From assembly GCA_028291985.1 (NCBI GenBank), contig JAQGNE010000008.1, forward strand, positions 46,065 through 110,064: 64,000 bases of DNA, in the 5' to 3' direction. Each line of letters opens with the position of its first letter. The stretch's first letter is position 1. The position numbers and the translations under genes are program-made. This stretch comes from Polaromonas sp. (GTDB taxonomy: Bacteria; Pseudomonadota; Gammaproteobacteria; Burkholderiales; Burkholderiaceae_C). This document shows positions 38,301-47,150 of this stretch, piece by piece. The notes below the pieces were generated by a model, which saw nothing but the letters and a program-made list of their open reading frames with translations, ran no database searches and was not told the DNA's origin.

Positions 38301-41300
38301 ACCTGGCTCATGGCCAGTTCATATTCACGCAGTGCCAGCGCAGTATGCGACGTCGGGTGCTCGCGCACCTGCTCGGGCGTGCCTTCAGCCACCAGCAGGC
38401 CGCCGCCCTCCCCGCCTTCAGGGCCCAGGTCTATCAGCCAGTCCGATGAGCGGATGACATCGAGGTTGTGTTCGATGACGATCAGCGAATGCCCTGCATC
38501 GATCAATTTGCGCAGTGCACGCATCAGTTTGGCAATGTCGTCAAAGTGCAGTCCGGTCGTCGGCTCGTCAAACAAGAACAGCGTGCCGCGTCCGGGATTA
38601 CGCAGCGCGAGCCCCTGCTTGCTGGCGCTCTGCGTTCTACCCGAGAGCCTGCCCGCATCCGCCAAAAACCCTGCCAGCTTGAGGCGCTGAGCCTCACCAC
38701 CTGACAGTGTTGGCACTGGCTGGCCCAGCTTCACATATTCCAGGCCCACATCAACAATCGGTTGCAGGGCACGCACCACATCACGGTCTTGCGCGAACAG
38801 CTGCACCGCTTCGCTGACGGTGAGGTCCAGCACATCAGCCACATTCAGCAGCCGCGGCAGCGCCTGGCCAATGGCTTGACGTTCAATGGAAACTTCAAGA
38901 ATCTCGGCGCGATAACGCTTGCCATCGCAATCGGGGCAGCGCAAATACACGTCGCTCAAAAACTGCATCTCGACATGCTCGAAACCGGAACCGCCGCAGG
39001 TCGGGCAACGCCCATCGCCGTTGTTGAAACTGAATTTGGAAGATGTGTAGCTGCGTTGCCGCGCCAGTGGCGCCTGTGCAAACAGCTCACGAACCGCATC
39101 CCACGCGCCTACATAGCTTGCAGGGTTGGAACGCGCAGTTTTGCCGATCGGCGACTGGTCGACAAACACCACATCGGTCAGGTGGTCCGCGCCCATCAAC
39201 CGGTCGTGCAGGCCCGGTGTTTCGGTTGCCTTGCCAAACTGCCGCAGCAGGGCGGGCGCCAGAATGTCCTGCATCAAGGTCGACTTGCCAGAGCCGCTGA
39301 CGCCGGTCACACAGACCAGCCGCTGCAAGGGGAAATCAACTGTCAGGTTCTTCAGGTTATGGTCGCGCGCGCCTTCCAGAATCAGGCGCGGCGTGCTGTC
39401 AGTGACGGGGCGCTTGAAGCCCATACCCACTTTCTTTCGGGAGCCCAGATAGTCGCCCGTCAAGGTGTCGGCATGCTTCAGGTCATCGGGCGTGCCGTCA
39501 AACACGATCTGCCCGCCCCTTTCGCCCGGGCCCGGTCCCATATCGATCATGCGGTCGGCCGCCAGCATGACAGCCGGGTCATGCTCGACCACCACCAGCG
39601 TATTGCCAGCGTCGCGCAACCGGTGCATGGCCTGGGTGATGCGGTTCATGTCGCGCGGATGCAGGCCGATGGAAGGCTCGTCCAGCACAAACAGGGTGTT
39701 GACCAGCGAAGTACCCAGTGCGGTGGTCAGGTTGATGCGCTGAACCTCGCCACCCGACAGCGTGCGGCTTTGCCGGTCCAGCGTCAAATAGCCGATACCG
39801 ACATCGCAGAGGTACCTGAGCCGGGTCTGGATCTCTTCAAACAGGGACTTGAGGGCTTTTTGCTCTCCCGTCATTTCCGTGCCCGATGACGAAACCGGCG
39901 CTTGTGTAGCGATGTCAGACGCGCCTGCCTGGAGGGCTGGCTCGTGAAGAGTCCCGCTTGATACCGACAACGAAGCTGAAAAGGTTCTCAAGCGATCAAT
40001 TGGAAGCTGCATCAGGTCATGCAGACACAAGCCCGGCAGCGCTTCAAGCTGCTCGCGGCTCCACTGCACGCCCACTGGCATGAAGCGCCCGGCGGGCGCG
40101 ATGGCTGCGTCAGCTGCTTCGCGGGTTCCCAGGCGCCACAGCAACGCTTCGAGCTTCAAGCGTGCGCCGCCGCAGCTGTCGCAGGTGGTGTAGCTGCGGT
40201 ACTTGGAGAGCAGCACCCGGATATGCATCTTGTAGGCTTTGCTTTCGAGGTACTCGAAAAACCGCTTGATGCCAAACCAGTGCTGGCTCCATTTGCCGTT
40301 CCAGCTGGGTGATCCGTTGATGACCCAGGCCTGCTGTTCAGGCGTCAGCTTGTACCAGGGCGTATCGCGCGGTATGCCGGCTGCTTCCGCATGCCGCATC
40401 AAGTCGTCCTGGGCTTCCTTCCAGGCTGGCGTCTGCATCACCTTGACGGCACCGGCACGCAGCGTCAGCTTGTCGTTTGGAATCACCAGACCGTAGTCAA
40501 CGCCGATGACACGACCAAAGCCCTTGCAGGTGCTGCAGGCGCCCATGGCCGAGTTGAATGAAAAAAGAGACGGGGTGGGCTCGGTGTAGCGCACATCGCT
40601 TTCAGGCGAATGCAGGCCGCTTGAATAACGCCACATATCTTCCATGGGTGTGCTGACGCCGTCGCCAGCATGCTGCACATACACGTTGAGACGGCCGCCG
40701 CGTTTCAATGCAGTTTCGATGGCCTCGACCGCACGCGCCTTCTCGATGTTTTGAATGCGAAAACGGTCGGCAACCACGTCCAGCAACTTGATGGGGCCTG
40801 CAGGCGTGGCAACCTCCCGCTGGGTATGCACCTTGGTAAAGCCGCTGGCAGATAGCCATTGCTCCAGCTGTTCTTCGCTGGTATTGCCCGGCAACTCCAC
40901 GGGAAACGTCAGCGTCAGCCGCTGCTCGCCACCGGCCGTGCGCTGCATCAGCTCGGCGTAAATGGTTTCTGGCGTGTCATGGCGAACGGCTTGCGACGTC
41001 TGGCGATCAAAGAGCTGGGCCGAGCGTGCATAAAGCAGCTTCAAATGGTCGTTCAGCTCGGTCATGGTACCAACGGTCGACCTTGACGAGCGCACCGGAT
41101 TGGTCTGGTCAATCGCAATGGCTGGCGGAACACCTTCGACCTTGTCAACCGACGGCTTGTCCATGCGGTCCAGAAACTGCCGCGCGTAGGCGGAAAAGGT
41201 TTCTACGTAACGCCGCTGGCCTTCGGCAAAAAGCGTGTCAAACACAAGAGAAGACTTGCCCGAGCCGCTTGGCCCGGTCACCACCGTCATTTCGTTGGTT

Positions 41301-41371
41301 CGTATATCCAGATCAATGTTTTTCAGGTTGTGCTGGCGAGCGCCGCGGATCCGGATAAAGCCTTGTGTCAT
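35279..41371 (-). CDS. uvrA: Double-length UvrA, four ABC modules in one chain
   Basis: UvrA finds bulky DNA lesions in nucleotide excision repair. This protein has 2030 residues, about twice the normal 940-970. Both halves are UvrA-like. Walker A motifs lie near residues 34 (GPSGSGKSS), 690, 1074 and 1700 (each GVSGSGKST); LSGGE signatures lie near 540, 890, 1460 and 1901. Zinc-module Cys pairs occur in both halves (CDSCGG, CPTCGG, CPDCDG; CPTCST, CPACEG, CPTCEG, CETCHG). It could work as a covalent dimer. About residues 1577-1640 are a low-complexity segment that coincides with the GC-rich repeat. The final codons lie in an interspersed repeat copy. Confidence 0.93.
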   Translation of the reverse strand: MTQGFIRIRGARQHNLKNIDLDIRTNEMTVVTGPSGSGKSSLVFDTLFAEGQRRYVETFSAYARQFLDRMDKPSVDKVEGVPPAIAIDQTNPVRSSRSTVGTMTELNDHLKLLYARSAQLFDRQTSQAVRHDTPETIYAELMQRTAGGEQRLTLTFPVELPGNTSEEQLEQWLSASGFTKVHTQREVATPAGPIKLLDVVADRFRIQNIEKARAVEAIETALKRGGRLNVYVQHAGDGVSTPMEDMWRYSSGLHSPESDVRYTEPTPSLFSFNSAMGACSTCKGFGRVIGVDYGLVIPNDKLTLRAGAVKVMQTPAWKEAQDDLMRHAEAAGIPRDTPWYKLTPEQQAWVINGSPSWNGKWSQHWFGIKRFFEYLESKAYKMHIRVLLSKYRSYTTCDSCGGARLKLEALLWRLGTREAADAAIAPAGRFMPVGVQWSREQLEALPGLCLHDLMQLPIDRLRTFSASLSVSSGTLHEPALQAGASDIATQAPVSSSGTEMTGEQKALKSLFEEIQTRLRYLCDVGIGYLTLDRQSRTLSGGEVQRINLTTALGTSLVNTLFVLDEPSIGLHPRDMNRITQAMHRLRDAGNTLVVVEHDPAVMLAADRMIDMGPGPGERGGQIVFDGTPDDLKHADTLTGDYLGSRKKVGMGFKRPVTDSTPRLILEGARDHNLKNLTVDFPLQRLVCVTGVSGSGKSTLMQDILAPALLRQFGKATETPGLHDRLMGADHLTDVVFVDQSPIGKTARSNPASYVGAWDAVRELFAQAPLARQRSYTSSKFSFNNGDGRCPTCGGSGFEHVEMQFLSDVYLRCPDCDGKRYRAEILEVSIERQAIGQALPRLLNVADVLDLTVSEAVQLFAQDRDVVRALQPIVDVGLEYVKLGQPVPTLSGGEAQRLKLAGFLADAGRLSGRTQSASKQGLALRNPGRGTLFLFDEPTTGLHFDDIAKLMRALRKLIDAGHSLIVIEHNLDVIRSSDWLIDLGPEGGEGGGLLVAEGTPEQVREHPTSHTALALREYELAMSQVQGVEEPRAKAWKARPTFSNDIQIVNAKEHNLKSLSVNIPRGKFNVVTGVSGSGKSTLAFDILFNEGQRRYLESLNAYARSIVQPAGRPEVDAVYGIPPTVAIEQRLSRGGRKSTVGTTTEVWHFLRLLYVKLGVQHCTKDGSAVMPQSPESIAAQLLKNFRGQHIGLLAPLVIARKGVYTELADWARPRGYTHLRIDGEFLPTTNFPRIDRFKEHTVELPVADVHVSPENEPVLRAALAVALQHGKGVVHVLAPLKGLQDAMLAGTSTRAIGRLEASSTKRACPTCSTSYPELDPRLFSYNSKHGWCTECVGTGVKLTKDQRKVFDDSVRDDDTKGREQSFDEPDVEDVEGAVCPACEGTRLNRQARAVLFAGVGIADIARLSVTDVRAWVETLVLSGREAGIARDLIPEIKSRLEFLQDVGLGYLTLDRGAPTLSGGEAQRIRLAAQLGSNLQGVCYVLDEPTIGLHPRDNQILLSALGKLSERGNTLVVVEHDEDTIRRADNIIDIGPGAGKRGGRLVAQGTAAQLSAVPESLTGRYLANPLVHPLHARRETSPPAPHVVSSLPPGGGATPAVGQSQSRGPGLNGSAAFALTPDSPDLLLPAAKPLSKAKQAALKAAALKVQAAAASVAHNAAPAAISPVTSWLTVTHANLHNLKNVSVDVPLYRLVAVTGVSGSGKSTLARDVLLANVQAAVMQRSTKAGRDADSAGKHPAWVGCEGVSGYQAVDRVLEVDQTPIGKTPRSCPATYIGFWDTIRKLFADTLEAKARGYAAGRFSFNTGEGRCPTCEGAGVRTIGMSFLPDVKVLCETCHGARFNPETLAVTWRGKSIGDVLKMEIDEAVEFFAAMPSIGHPLQLLKEVGLGYLTLGQPSPTLSGGEAQRIKLVTELSKVRDDITRRGQKAPHTLYVLDEPTVGLHMADVEKLIHVLHRLVNGGHSVVVIEHDLDVIAEADWVIDLGPDGGNAGGQVVAAATPETVVLLATHTGRALAPVLERQSDDSITLLNI
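36528..36640. repeat. GC-rich second repeat family, copy inside uvrA
   Basis: Bases 36541-36590 match the copy at 21890-21945 closely: TTCAAGCCGGGGCCGCGGGA then CTGGCTCTGCCCGACCGCAG, followed by a C-run/G-run hairpin, GGGGCAG and ACGACACGACGTG. It is read through in frame, giving a linker in UvrA near residues 1577-1614. Confidence 0.75.
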
Positions 41372-41544
41372 GTAGGAGGGTACTTTGCGAAAGGGACAGG
41401 CATTTTAGGCATTGGGGGGTGGCTTCTAGGGCGTGTGGTTATCCGCCAAAAGCGCATCTGCAGCCCGGCAAATACGTGATTCCACACGAATGTGGTAGCC
41501 GCAACTGTAAAAATTTGCTTGTTCAAGTCTTGGCGCAGAAGACC

Positions 41545-42658
41545 TTATGAAGAACATCAAATTTGGCTTTTCGCGTTAGCGGCCGCCGGTATTCAGTGAG
41601 CAGTCAGGCACAGATTCTGGTGGGACAGACCGCTGGTTTTACGGGGCCGGCGTCAAGAAGGCGATGGGGGGCACACCAGGCTTTACATCGACGCCATCAA
41701 TGCCCGTGGCGGCGTGCTCGGATAGAAAATAGAGCTGTTGACGCTCGACGACAAAGTCGACACCCAACTTGCTTGCGAGAATGCGCGCAAGCTGATCGAG
41801 AAACAGAATGTGATTGCAATGTTCCTGACGCGCGCACGCCGTTGACCGAAGCGCTTATAGGCCATCTGGACAAGCACGGCGTTCCGTTGGTCGGTCCATC
41901 AACCGGTGTCATGGTGTTGCATCAGCCGGTGCAAAAGCATATCTTCAATGTGCGTGCAACGTATCAGCGAGAGGCCGACAAGGCCATGCTGCACCTGGCG
42001 TCCATCGGCATCACCCGTGTCGCCTTGATCCACACCAATGACAGCTTTGGCGCCGATGGCGCGGCAGGCGCGCAAAAAGGCCTGCAGGCCGCCGGGCTAA
42101 AGCCTGTTTTGTCGAGCAGTTCGACCGGAGCAAACCAGGCTTTGCACCCATCGCACCCCAACTACTTGCGCACAATGTGCAGGCGGCCCTGATGGTGGCC
42201 TCGGGCGGCGCGGTGGCAGAAGGCCTGAAGTTTTTCGGGTTGCGGGCCCGTCGGTGCAGATCGCCACGCTGTCCAACAATGCTTCTGGCGGCTTCATCGG
42301 GGGCCTTGGTGACAACGCAAAAGGCGTTATCGTGACGCAGGTTTCCCCGAATGAACGTTCGGTGGCGTACTCGATGGTCAAAGAAGCCCAGGGCATGGCA
42401 TAGGCCGAGGGCCAGGCCGAGGCCAGCCCGAGGCCAGCCCGGCAATGCTGGAGGGCTTTGCAGCTGCAAAGGTACTGCTTGAAGGCCTGCGCCGGGCGGG
42501 AGCCAAACCCAGCCGTGAAAAGCTGCAGGCGGCACTAGAAGTGCATTCGCGAGCTGGATCTTGGCGGCCCTGAAGTGAGCTACGGCCCTGGTGACCATGC
42601 CGGTCTGGACTTTGCCGACCTTCCCATTATCGGCACGGACGGGAAATTCAAGCGTTAG
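41545..42658 (+). pseudogene. Decayed LivK-like branched-chain amino acid binding protein gene
   Basis: Pieces of a periplasmic Leu/Ile/Val-type binding protein are spread over all three forward frames: AQILVGQTAGFTGP, LYIDAINARGGVLG (followed by TAG), IELLTLDDKVDTQLACENARKLIEKQNVIAMFL, then RTPLTEALIGHLDKHGVPLVGPSTG to GLKPVLSS, ALMVASGGAVAEGLKFFGL, and AEASPAMLEGFAAAKVLLEGL. At least four frameshifts and two in-frame stops lie between the ATG at 41545 and the TAG at 42656. No permease or ATPase genes are nearby. It diverges from uvrA. Confidence 0.85.
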
Positions 42659-42788
42659 GGAAGTCCGAGCAGCATCTTCACGGTGCGCAGGCTATGAATG
42701 AGATGGCTTCGGCCAACTATCGCCTGTTGCCTGCTCCGAATGCTCCCTAAGTCCCTGGCAGCAACAATACTGCGAAGGCGTAGCGCCA

Positions 42789-43295
42789 TCAGTAATAAAG
42801 AGCGTTTTCAAGCTCCAGAAATTTCTCGGCGCCAACGGCTTCGCGTATCTTGGGTGCGAGCTCCTTGAGCTTGTCGAGATCGGTCGCGGCTTCGACGGCC
42901 AGGTTCAGGCGAAAGCCGCGAAGGCCCAATGCTGCGGTCAGACGCGTCGCAATGGGATATGCCCTGGAGTAATGCGCCTGCGCGCTAAGGGTTGGTTGCC
43001 CGTCTGCGGTAACTGACAGCGCGGCTGTCGGTTGCGGGCGAGCGGATGCATTGGTTGACGGCTGCTCAGGCGAGGCCACGGGTTGAGCCGCCGCAGTCGG
43101 CGGCGAAAGCAAGCCGAGCGAAACCAGATGGGAAATATCGTCCGCGGTCACACTCATACCTGCAGTGGACTTGAGCACTTCAGCGACATCGCGTTTGCCG
43201 TCAAACAGGATGAATGCGGCGCGCTGACGCGGCATCATCGGGACTGAACGACTTTGAAATGCAGCCTGCCCTTGCGCTGTTTTTGAATAAATCAC
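42789..43295 (-). CDS. Uncharacterised protein with helical ends and Pro/Ala-rich linker
   Basis: I do not recognise this 168-residue protein. The N-terminal 65 residues look like a small winged-helix-type fold (RQRAAFILFDGKRDVAEVLKS, then ISHLVSLGLL). A linker rich in Ala, Pro, Gln and Thr spans about residues 66-105, and a C-terminal helical part (AYPIATRLTAALGLRGFRLNLAVE) ends the chain. There is no signal peptide or membrane segment. The frame keeps a coding-like composition across its length, so I treat it as real, with unknown function. Confidence 0.6.
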   Translation of the reverse strand: MIYSKTAQGQAAFQSRSVPMMPRQRAAFILFDGKRDVAEVLKSTAGMSVTADDISHLVSLGLLSPPTAAAQPVASPEQPSTNASARPQPTAALSVTADGQPTLSAQAHYSRAYPIATRLTAALGLRGFRLNLAVEAATDLDKLKELAPKIREAVGAEKFLELENALYY

Positions 43296-43563
43296 TGGCT
43301 CGCCTCCCGTTATGACTGACGCAGCGGCCTCATGCCGTCAAGGTGCGGACGCAAGGTCTGCAGGCTTTGACCGGCGCAAGAGCCATCAAGACATATTCTC
43401 AGCGCGCCTGAGCTTGTCGTCAATATTGGATTACCCACATGCTCCGCAAGCCTTATACCAAACGGTTCGGAGGCAAGCGCTTATGACATGAATCACCAAG
43501 CAACACAACAGCCCTAAAGGATGCACAGCCTGTGGTGTTATGGGCAGCAAAATCTCGGCGGTG

Positions 43564-43707
43564 TTACGACAGGCTCACCGCTATAGCGCTGGGTGGCCCC
43601 TCCAGCAAACCATGTTTCTCACCGCCCAGATCAATGTCACCACCCTTGTTCAACATATATATTGCCAGAGCGGCAAAGACGATAAAACCTACGACTATCT
43701 TCCACAT
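43564..43707 (-). CDS. Small single-pass membrane protein, 47 residues
   Basis: A short frame from an ATG at 43707 encodes one membrane helix (IVVGFIVFAALAIYML, about residues 4-19) followed by a Lys/Gly/Asp/Glu-rich tail. AGGAG lies seven bases upstream of the ATG. It sits just after the terminator of the MHS transporter gene. Function is unknown; the ribosome binding site and the clean membrane helix make a real gene likely. Confidence 0.6.
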   Translation of the reverse strand: MWKIVVGFIVFAALAIYMLNKGGDIDLGGEKHGLLEGPPSAIAVSLS

Positions 43708-43720
43708 CAACCTGCTCCTT

Positions 43721-43755
43721 AAAAAAGAAGGGCTCCCGCCGGGTGGCAGGAGCCC
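43721..43755 (-). terminator. Rho-independent terminator after the MHS transporter gene
   Basis: On the minus strand GGGCTCC and GGAGCCC pair around a GC-rich loop (43730-43755), followed by TTCTTTTTT. The next small gene starts 14 bases later, so read-through is possible. Confidence 0.85.
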
Positions 43756-43790
43756 TGGTGGCTCATTCTCTGTAAACCGCCAGTACCCGA

Positions 43791-45449
43791 TCAGTCGTCG
43801 GCGTAGATGTCCACGTCTTTGGTTTCCCGGATGAACAAGGTACCGATGACGAAGGTTATGCCAGCGATGATGATGGGATACCACAGGCCGTTGTACATGT
43901 TGCCGGTTTGCGCAACGATGGCGAAAGCAGTGGTGGGCAGCAAGCCGCCGAACCAGCCATTACCAATGTGGTACGGCAAGCTCATCGAGGTATAGCGAAT
44001 ACGTGTCGGGAACATTTCGACCAGCATGGCGGCGATTGGGCCGTACACCATTGTGACCAGCAGCACCAGATAGAACAGGATCGCAGTGACCATCACCTTG
44101 TCAACCTTGGCGGGGTCGGCCTTGGAAGGGTAGCCAGCGGTCTTCAGCGCATCAGCCACCGACTTCTTGAACTCGGCGTCCTTGACCTTGGCTTCGTCAG
44201 CTGACAAACCTTTTGCGGTGTAGCCATTGATGACGGTCTCGCCAATCTTGATGCTGGCAGGCGTTCCTGCCACACCGGGCGCGTTCTCATAGCTCACCGA
44301 CGCGCCAGCGAGCACCTGCTTGGCGATATCACACGAACTGGTGAACTTCACAGTGCCGGTAGGGTTGAACTGGAACGAGCACTCGTTGGCATCGGCTGTA
44401 ACCACCACCTTGTTCTTGGCTTGCGCGGCTGCCAGATCCGGGTTGGCGGCCTTGGTCAGCGCCGTAAACACCGGGAAATACGTCAGCACGGCCAGCAGGC
44501 AGCCTGCCATGATGATGGGCTTGCGGCCGATCTTGTCTGACAGCATACCGAAGACCACAAAGAATGGGGTTCCCAAGATAAGCGAATAAGCCACCAGAAT
44601 GTTGGCGGTTGGCCCATCGACCTTCAACGACTGCGTCAGGAAGAACAGCGCATAGAACTGGCCCGAGTACCACACCACGGCCTGGCCTGCGGTCAAGCCG
44701 ATCAGCGCCAGGATAACGATCTTCAGGTTTTTCCACTGGCCGAAAGACTCGGACAGCGGCGCCTTCGAAGTTTTGCCCTCGGCCTTCATTTTCTGGAAGG
44801 CAGGGGACTCGTTCATCGACAGGCGGATGTACACCGACACCGCCAGCAACAAGATGGACACGATGAAAGGAATGCGCCATCCCCAGTCAGCGAAAGCAGC
44901 TTCACCGATGGCTGTACGTACGCCCAGAATCACCATCAGCGACAGAAACAAGCCGAGTGTGGCAGTGGTCTGAATCCATGAGGTGTAGGCACCACGCTTG
45001 TGGTGTGGGGCATGCTCTGCCACGTACACCGCAGCGCCGCCGTACTCACCACCCAGTGCCAGGCCCTGCAGCATACGCAACGCAATCAGGATCACAGGCG
45101 CAGCCACACCAATGGACGCGTAGTTGGGCAGCAGGCCCACGATGAATGTCGACAGACCCATGATCACAATGGTCACCAGGAAGGTGTACTTGCGCCCGAT
45201 CATGTCGCCCAGACGGCCAAACACCAGCGCGCCGAAGGGGCGCACGATGAAGCCGGCTGCAAAGGCGAGCAACGCGAAAATGAAGGCCGACCCAGCGTCC
45301 AGCCCGCTGAAGAACTGCTTCGCAATGATGGCCGCGAGTGAGCCGTACAGGTAAAAGTCGTACCACTCGAATACGGTTCCCAGCGAAGAGGCGAAGATAA
45401 CTTTCTTCTGCTCCGCTGACATGGGTCGGTTATCGACTGCAATTGCCAT
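43791..45449 (-). CDS. MHS-family (MFS) metabolite:proton symporter with a large loop
   Basis: The 552-residue inner-membrane protein starts with the metabolite:H+ symporter signature SSLGTVFEWYDFYLYGSLAAIIAKQFF and has the GRLGDMIGRKYTF and GMLSDKIGRKP loops. It is over 100 residues longer than most relatives (about 430-450). About residues 333-449, between two membrane segments, form a hydrophilic insert with two Cys (ECSFQF and SSCDIAK). A 48-bp palindrome overlaps its ribosome binding site. Substrates of the family include dicarboxylates, alpha-ketoglutarate and proline/betaine; the substrate here is not determined. Confidence 0.9.
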   Translation of the reverse strand: MAIAVDNRPMSAEQKKVIFASSLGTVFEWYDFYLYGSLAAIIAKQFFSGLDAGSAFIFALLAFAAGFIVRPFGALVFGRLGDMIGRKYTFLVTIVIMGLSTFIVGLLPNYASIGVAAPVILIALRMLQGLALGGEYGGAAVYVAEHAPHHKRGAYTSWIQTTATLGLFLSLMVILGVRTAIGEAAFADWGWRIPFIVSILLLAVSVYIRLSMNESPAFQKMKAEGKTSKAPLSESFGQWKNLKIVILALIGLTAGQAVVWYSGQFYALFFLTQSLKVDGPTANILVAYSLILGTPFFVVFGMLSDKIGRKPIIMAGCLLAVLTYFPVFTALTKAANPDLAAAQAKNKVVVTADANECSFQFNPTGTVKFTSSCDIAKQVLAGASVSYENAPGVAGTPASIKIGETVINGYTAKGLSADEAKVKDAEFKKSVADALKTAGYPSKADPAKVDKVMVTAILFYLVLLVTMVYGPIAAMLVEMFPTRIRYTSMSLPYHIGNGWFGGLLPTTAFAIVAQTGNMYNGLWYPIIIAGITFVIGTLFIRETKDVDIYADD

Positions 45450-45461
45450 GGTCTTGTGTCT

Positions 45462-45509
45462 CCAAAATAATGTCGGGCTTCCAGGCTGGAAGCTGTTTCA
45501 TTATTTTGG
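45462..45509 (-). promoter_or_regulatory. Nested palindrome in the leader of the MHS transporter gene
   Basis: An outer 11-bp inverted repeat, CCAAAATAATG and CATTATTTTGG, encloses an inner 7-bp one, GCTTCCA and TGGAAGC with a GGC loop. In the mRNA the 3-prime arm ends in the GG of the GGAG that lies ten bases before the ATG at 45449. The structure could sequester the ribosome binding site or, as DNA, bind a dimeric regulator. Confidence 0.7.
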
Positions 45510-45620
45510 TCATGACTGACCTAGCTCTGACGCGAAAATAACAGAAGCTTGCGTGAAACTTATGCGAGGCTGACAACCCGAGGGGAAACCCTTTGGATGC
45601 GTTTCAGCATGCGAACAAAC

Positions 45621-46295
45621 CTAGGGAAAACGCGAATCGTTTTCACCGGTGTGGCGACGAATGCCGACGGGAACCTGACTTGCCTGTTGCCAGACATCGC
45701 CCTCGAACCCGGGCGCGTCCGTCAGGTAATCACGCAGCATCGGCAGGGCATCGAAGCCCCAGAAAAGTTTGTCATCGACGGCATAGGCCGGCACCCCGAA
45801 AACGCCCGCTGCGATGGCATCCGAGGTGTTCCGGGTCAGCAGCATTTTCGCGTCGTCAGGCTGATAGCGTTGCTGGGTGGAAAGTTGTGTAGCCAGCGCC
45901 TCGAGACGCTGCGCGTCGGAGGCCTCGGCACCGCTCTGCCAGACATGCCTGAATACCGTCTCGCACACATAACGGTTCACCGTGCCGGGCTCCGATGTGA
46001 GGCCGCATGACAGCGCCAGTCGAGAAAGTGGCAGGGGGTTGAAAGGATGCGACTGCGGCATCAGCAGCTTGATGTCATGCCGCTGCGCCAACCACAAGAC
46101 TTGCCGGTAGGTCCAGTCGCGCTTCGGTGCTATTTCAGCAGGACCCAGCTGTCCATGGTGCTTGAGCATGCCGGCAAAAAAAACCGGCCTGTAACTGATG
46201 CTGTAGCTCAGACCCTTGAGCGCTTCCGGCAGATGCTCGAACGCCAGAAAGGCATAAGGAGAAATGAAATCGAAATAGAACGTAATGTGTTTCAT
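45621..46295 (-). CDS. DsbA-family 2-hydroxychromene-2-carboxylate isomerase-like protein
   Basis: This 224-residue protein has the HCCA isomerase / kappa-class GST fold: the N-terminal FYFDFISPYAFLAFEHLP strand-helix, the VFFAGML and PYRQVLWLA-like blocks, and GVFGVPAYAVDDKLFWG before the last helix. The enzyme type is glutathione-dependent and isomerises aromatic ring-cleavage products, but many homologs have no known substrate. It is the last gene of the leftward liu group, 69 bp after the YbaK-DUF1289 gene. Confidence 0.87.
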   Translation of the reverse strand: MKHITFYFDFISPYAFLAFEHLPEALKGLSYSISYRPVFFAGMLKHHGQLGPAEIAPKRDWTYRQVLWLAQRHDIKLLMPQSHPFNPLPLSRLALSCGLTSEPGTVNRYVCETVFRHVWQSGAEASDAQRLEALATQLSTQQRYQPDDAKMLLTRNTSDAIAAGVFGVPAYAVDDKLFWGFDALPMLRDYLTDAPGFEGDVWQQASQVPVGIRRHTGENDSRFP

Positions 46296-46364
46296 GCGAG
46301 TCCTGAAGACCTCAAAGCCTTGATGCCTGACACCGCAGCAAGCGGCTGCTCCCGCCGCTTTGGC

Positions 46365-47150
46365 TCAGCTCGTGCCCGTGGTCAGAAGGGACGCCGCCAT
46401 AGGCTGCTCTGCGCGCTTCAGTATCGTCTGCCAGAGCAGTCTGCGTGCGTCGGGACCGGACCGGCTCCATCCCGAGATTTCAGCAAGCGTACGAAAGCAA
46501 CCTTCGCATAGTGCTGTGTCGGCATTGATGCGGCATACTGAAACGCAGGGCGAGGGAACATCGTCACTGGCTGCGCTGATCGTCAATGACCGCGCGGTGA
46601 CCAGCGTGACGGCATGCTCGCGACTGGCCGTTTCCTGGTTTACATCAACAGCGACATCGACAACCGGCGCAGCAGTCAGCCATTCCAGCTCCCGGGGCAT
46701 CAACTCAAAGACGGCACAAGGATGCCCTGCAGCGGCCCACACGGTATCGAAGCGCAGCAGGCTGCGGTCGATCAGCACGATGACATCGGCTTCATGCGCC
46801 AGCGGCGAGACGCCGCCTATTGAATAGCCGGTTCTGGCCTTTACAAAATCGGCGTCGGCACGCGTCACACGCTTGCCATCAGGGCAGATCAGTGCCTCGA
46901 CCTTTCGCTCGTCCACCCGGCGGTCGCCCGACATGACGACCACGACGGCGGCGTTATCAGACTTGCGCCTGAACACGATGCTTTTCGCGATCTGGCCGAT
47001 CTCGACACTCAGGGCATGCGCGGCCTGCTGCGCCGTGGCAGCCGCGTCTGGCAGCATGATGGGCAGGCTGCCATGGCCGCTTCGCTCCAGGAACGATGCT
47101 ACTCGCTGGACGCCTTCAGGCAATGCTTTGAGTTCAGCGCCGCACATCAC
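46365..47150 (-). CDS. Fusion of YbaK-type aminoacyl-tRNA deacylase and DUF1289
   Basis: Residues 5-165 match the YbaK/ProX editing family that clears misacylated tRNAs (IAKSIVFRRKSDNAAVVVVMSGDRRVD, then YSIGGVSPLAH). The C-terminal part, from about 200, has the DUF1289 signature with four cysteines, PCVSVCRINADTALCEGCFRTLAEI followed by a Trp. In many relatives these are separate proteins. The start overlaps the mvaB stop by 4 bp, so it belongs to the liu transcript, although no direct role in leucine breakdown is apparent. Confidence 0.83.
   Translation of the reverse strand: MMCGAELKALPEGVQRVASFLERSGHGSLPIMLPDAAATAQQAAHALSVEIGQIAKSIVFRRKSDNAAVVVVMSGDRRVDERKVEALICPDGKRVTRADADFVKARTGYSIGGVSPLAHEADVIVLIDRSLLRFDTVWAAAGHPCAVFELMPRELEWLTAAPVVDVAVDVNQETASREHAVTLVTARSLTISAASDDVPSPCVSVCRINADTALCEGCFRTLAEISGWSRSGPDARRLLWQTILKRAEQPMAASLLTTGTS

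Noticed and set aside
38762..39889. A 375-codon open frame on the plus strand inside uvrA
   Set aside because: High GC with few stop codons on the opposite strand explains it, and the minus-strand protein is unmistakably UvrA.
41372..41544. Possible LexA box before uvrA
   Set aside because: I looked for CTGT-N8-ACAG on both strands and found no acceptable match in the uvrA upstream region.
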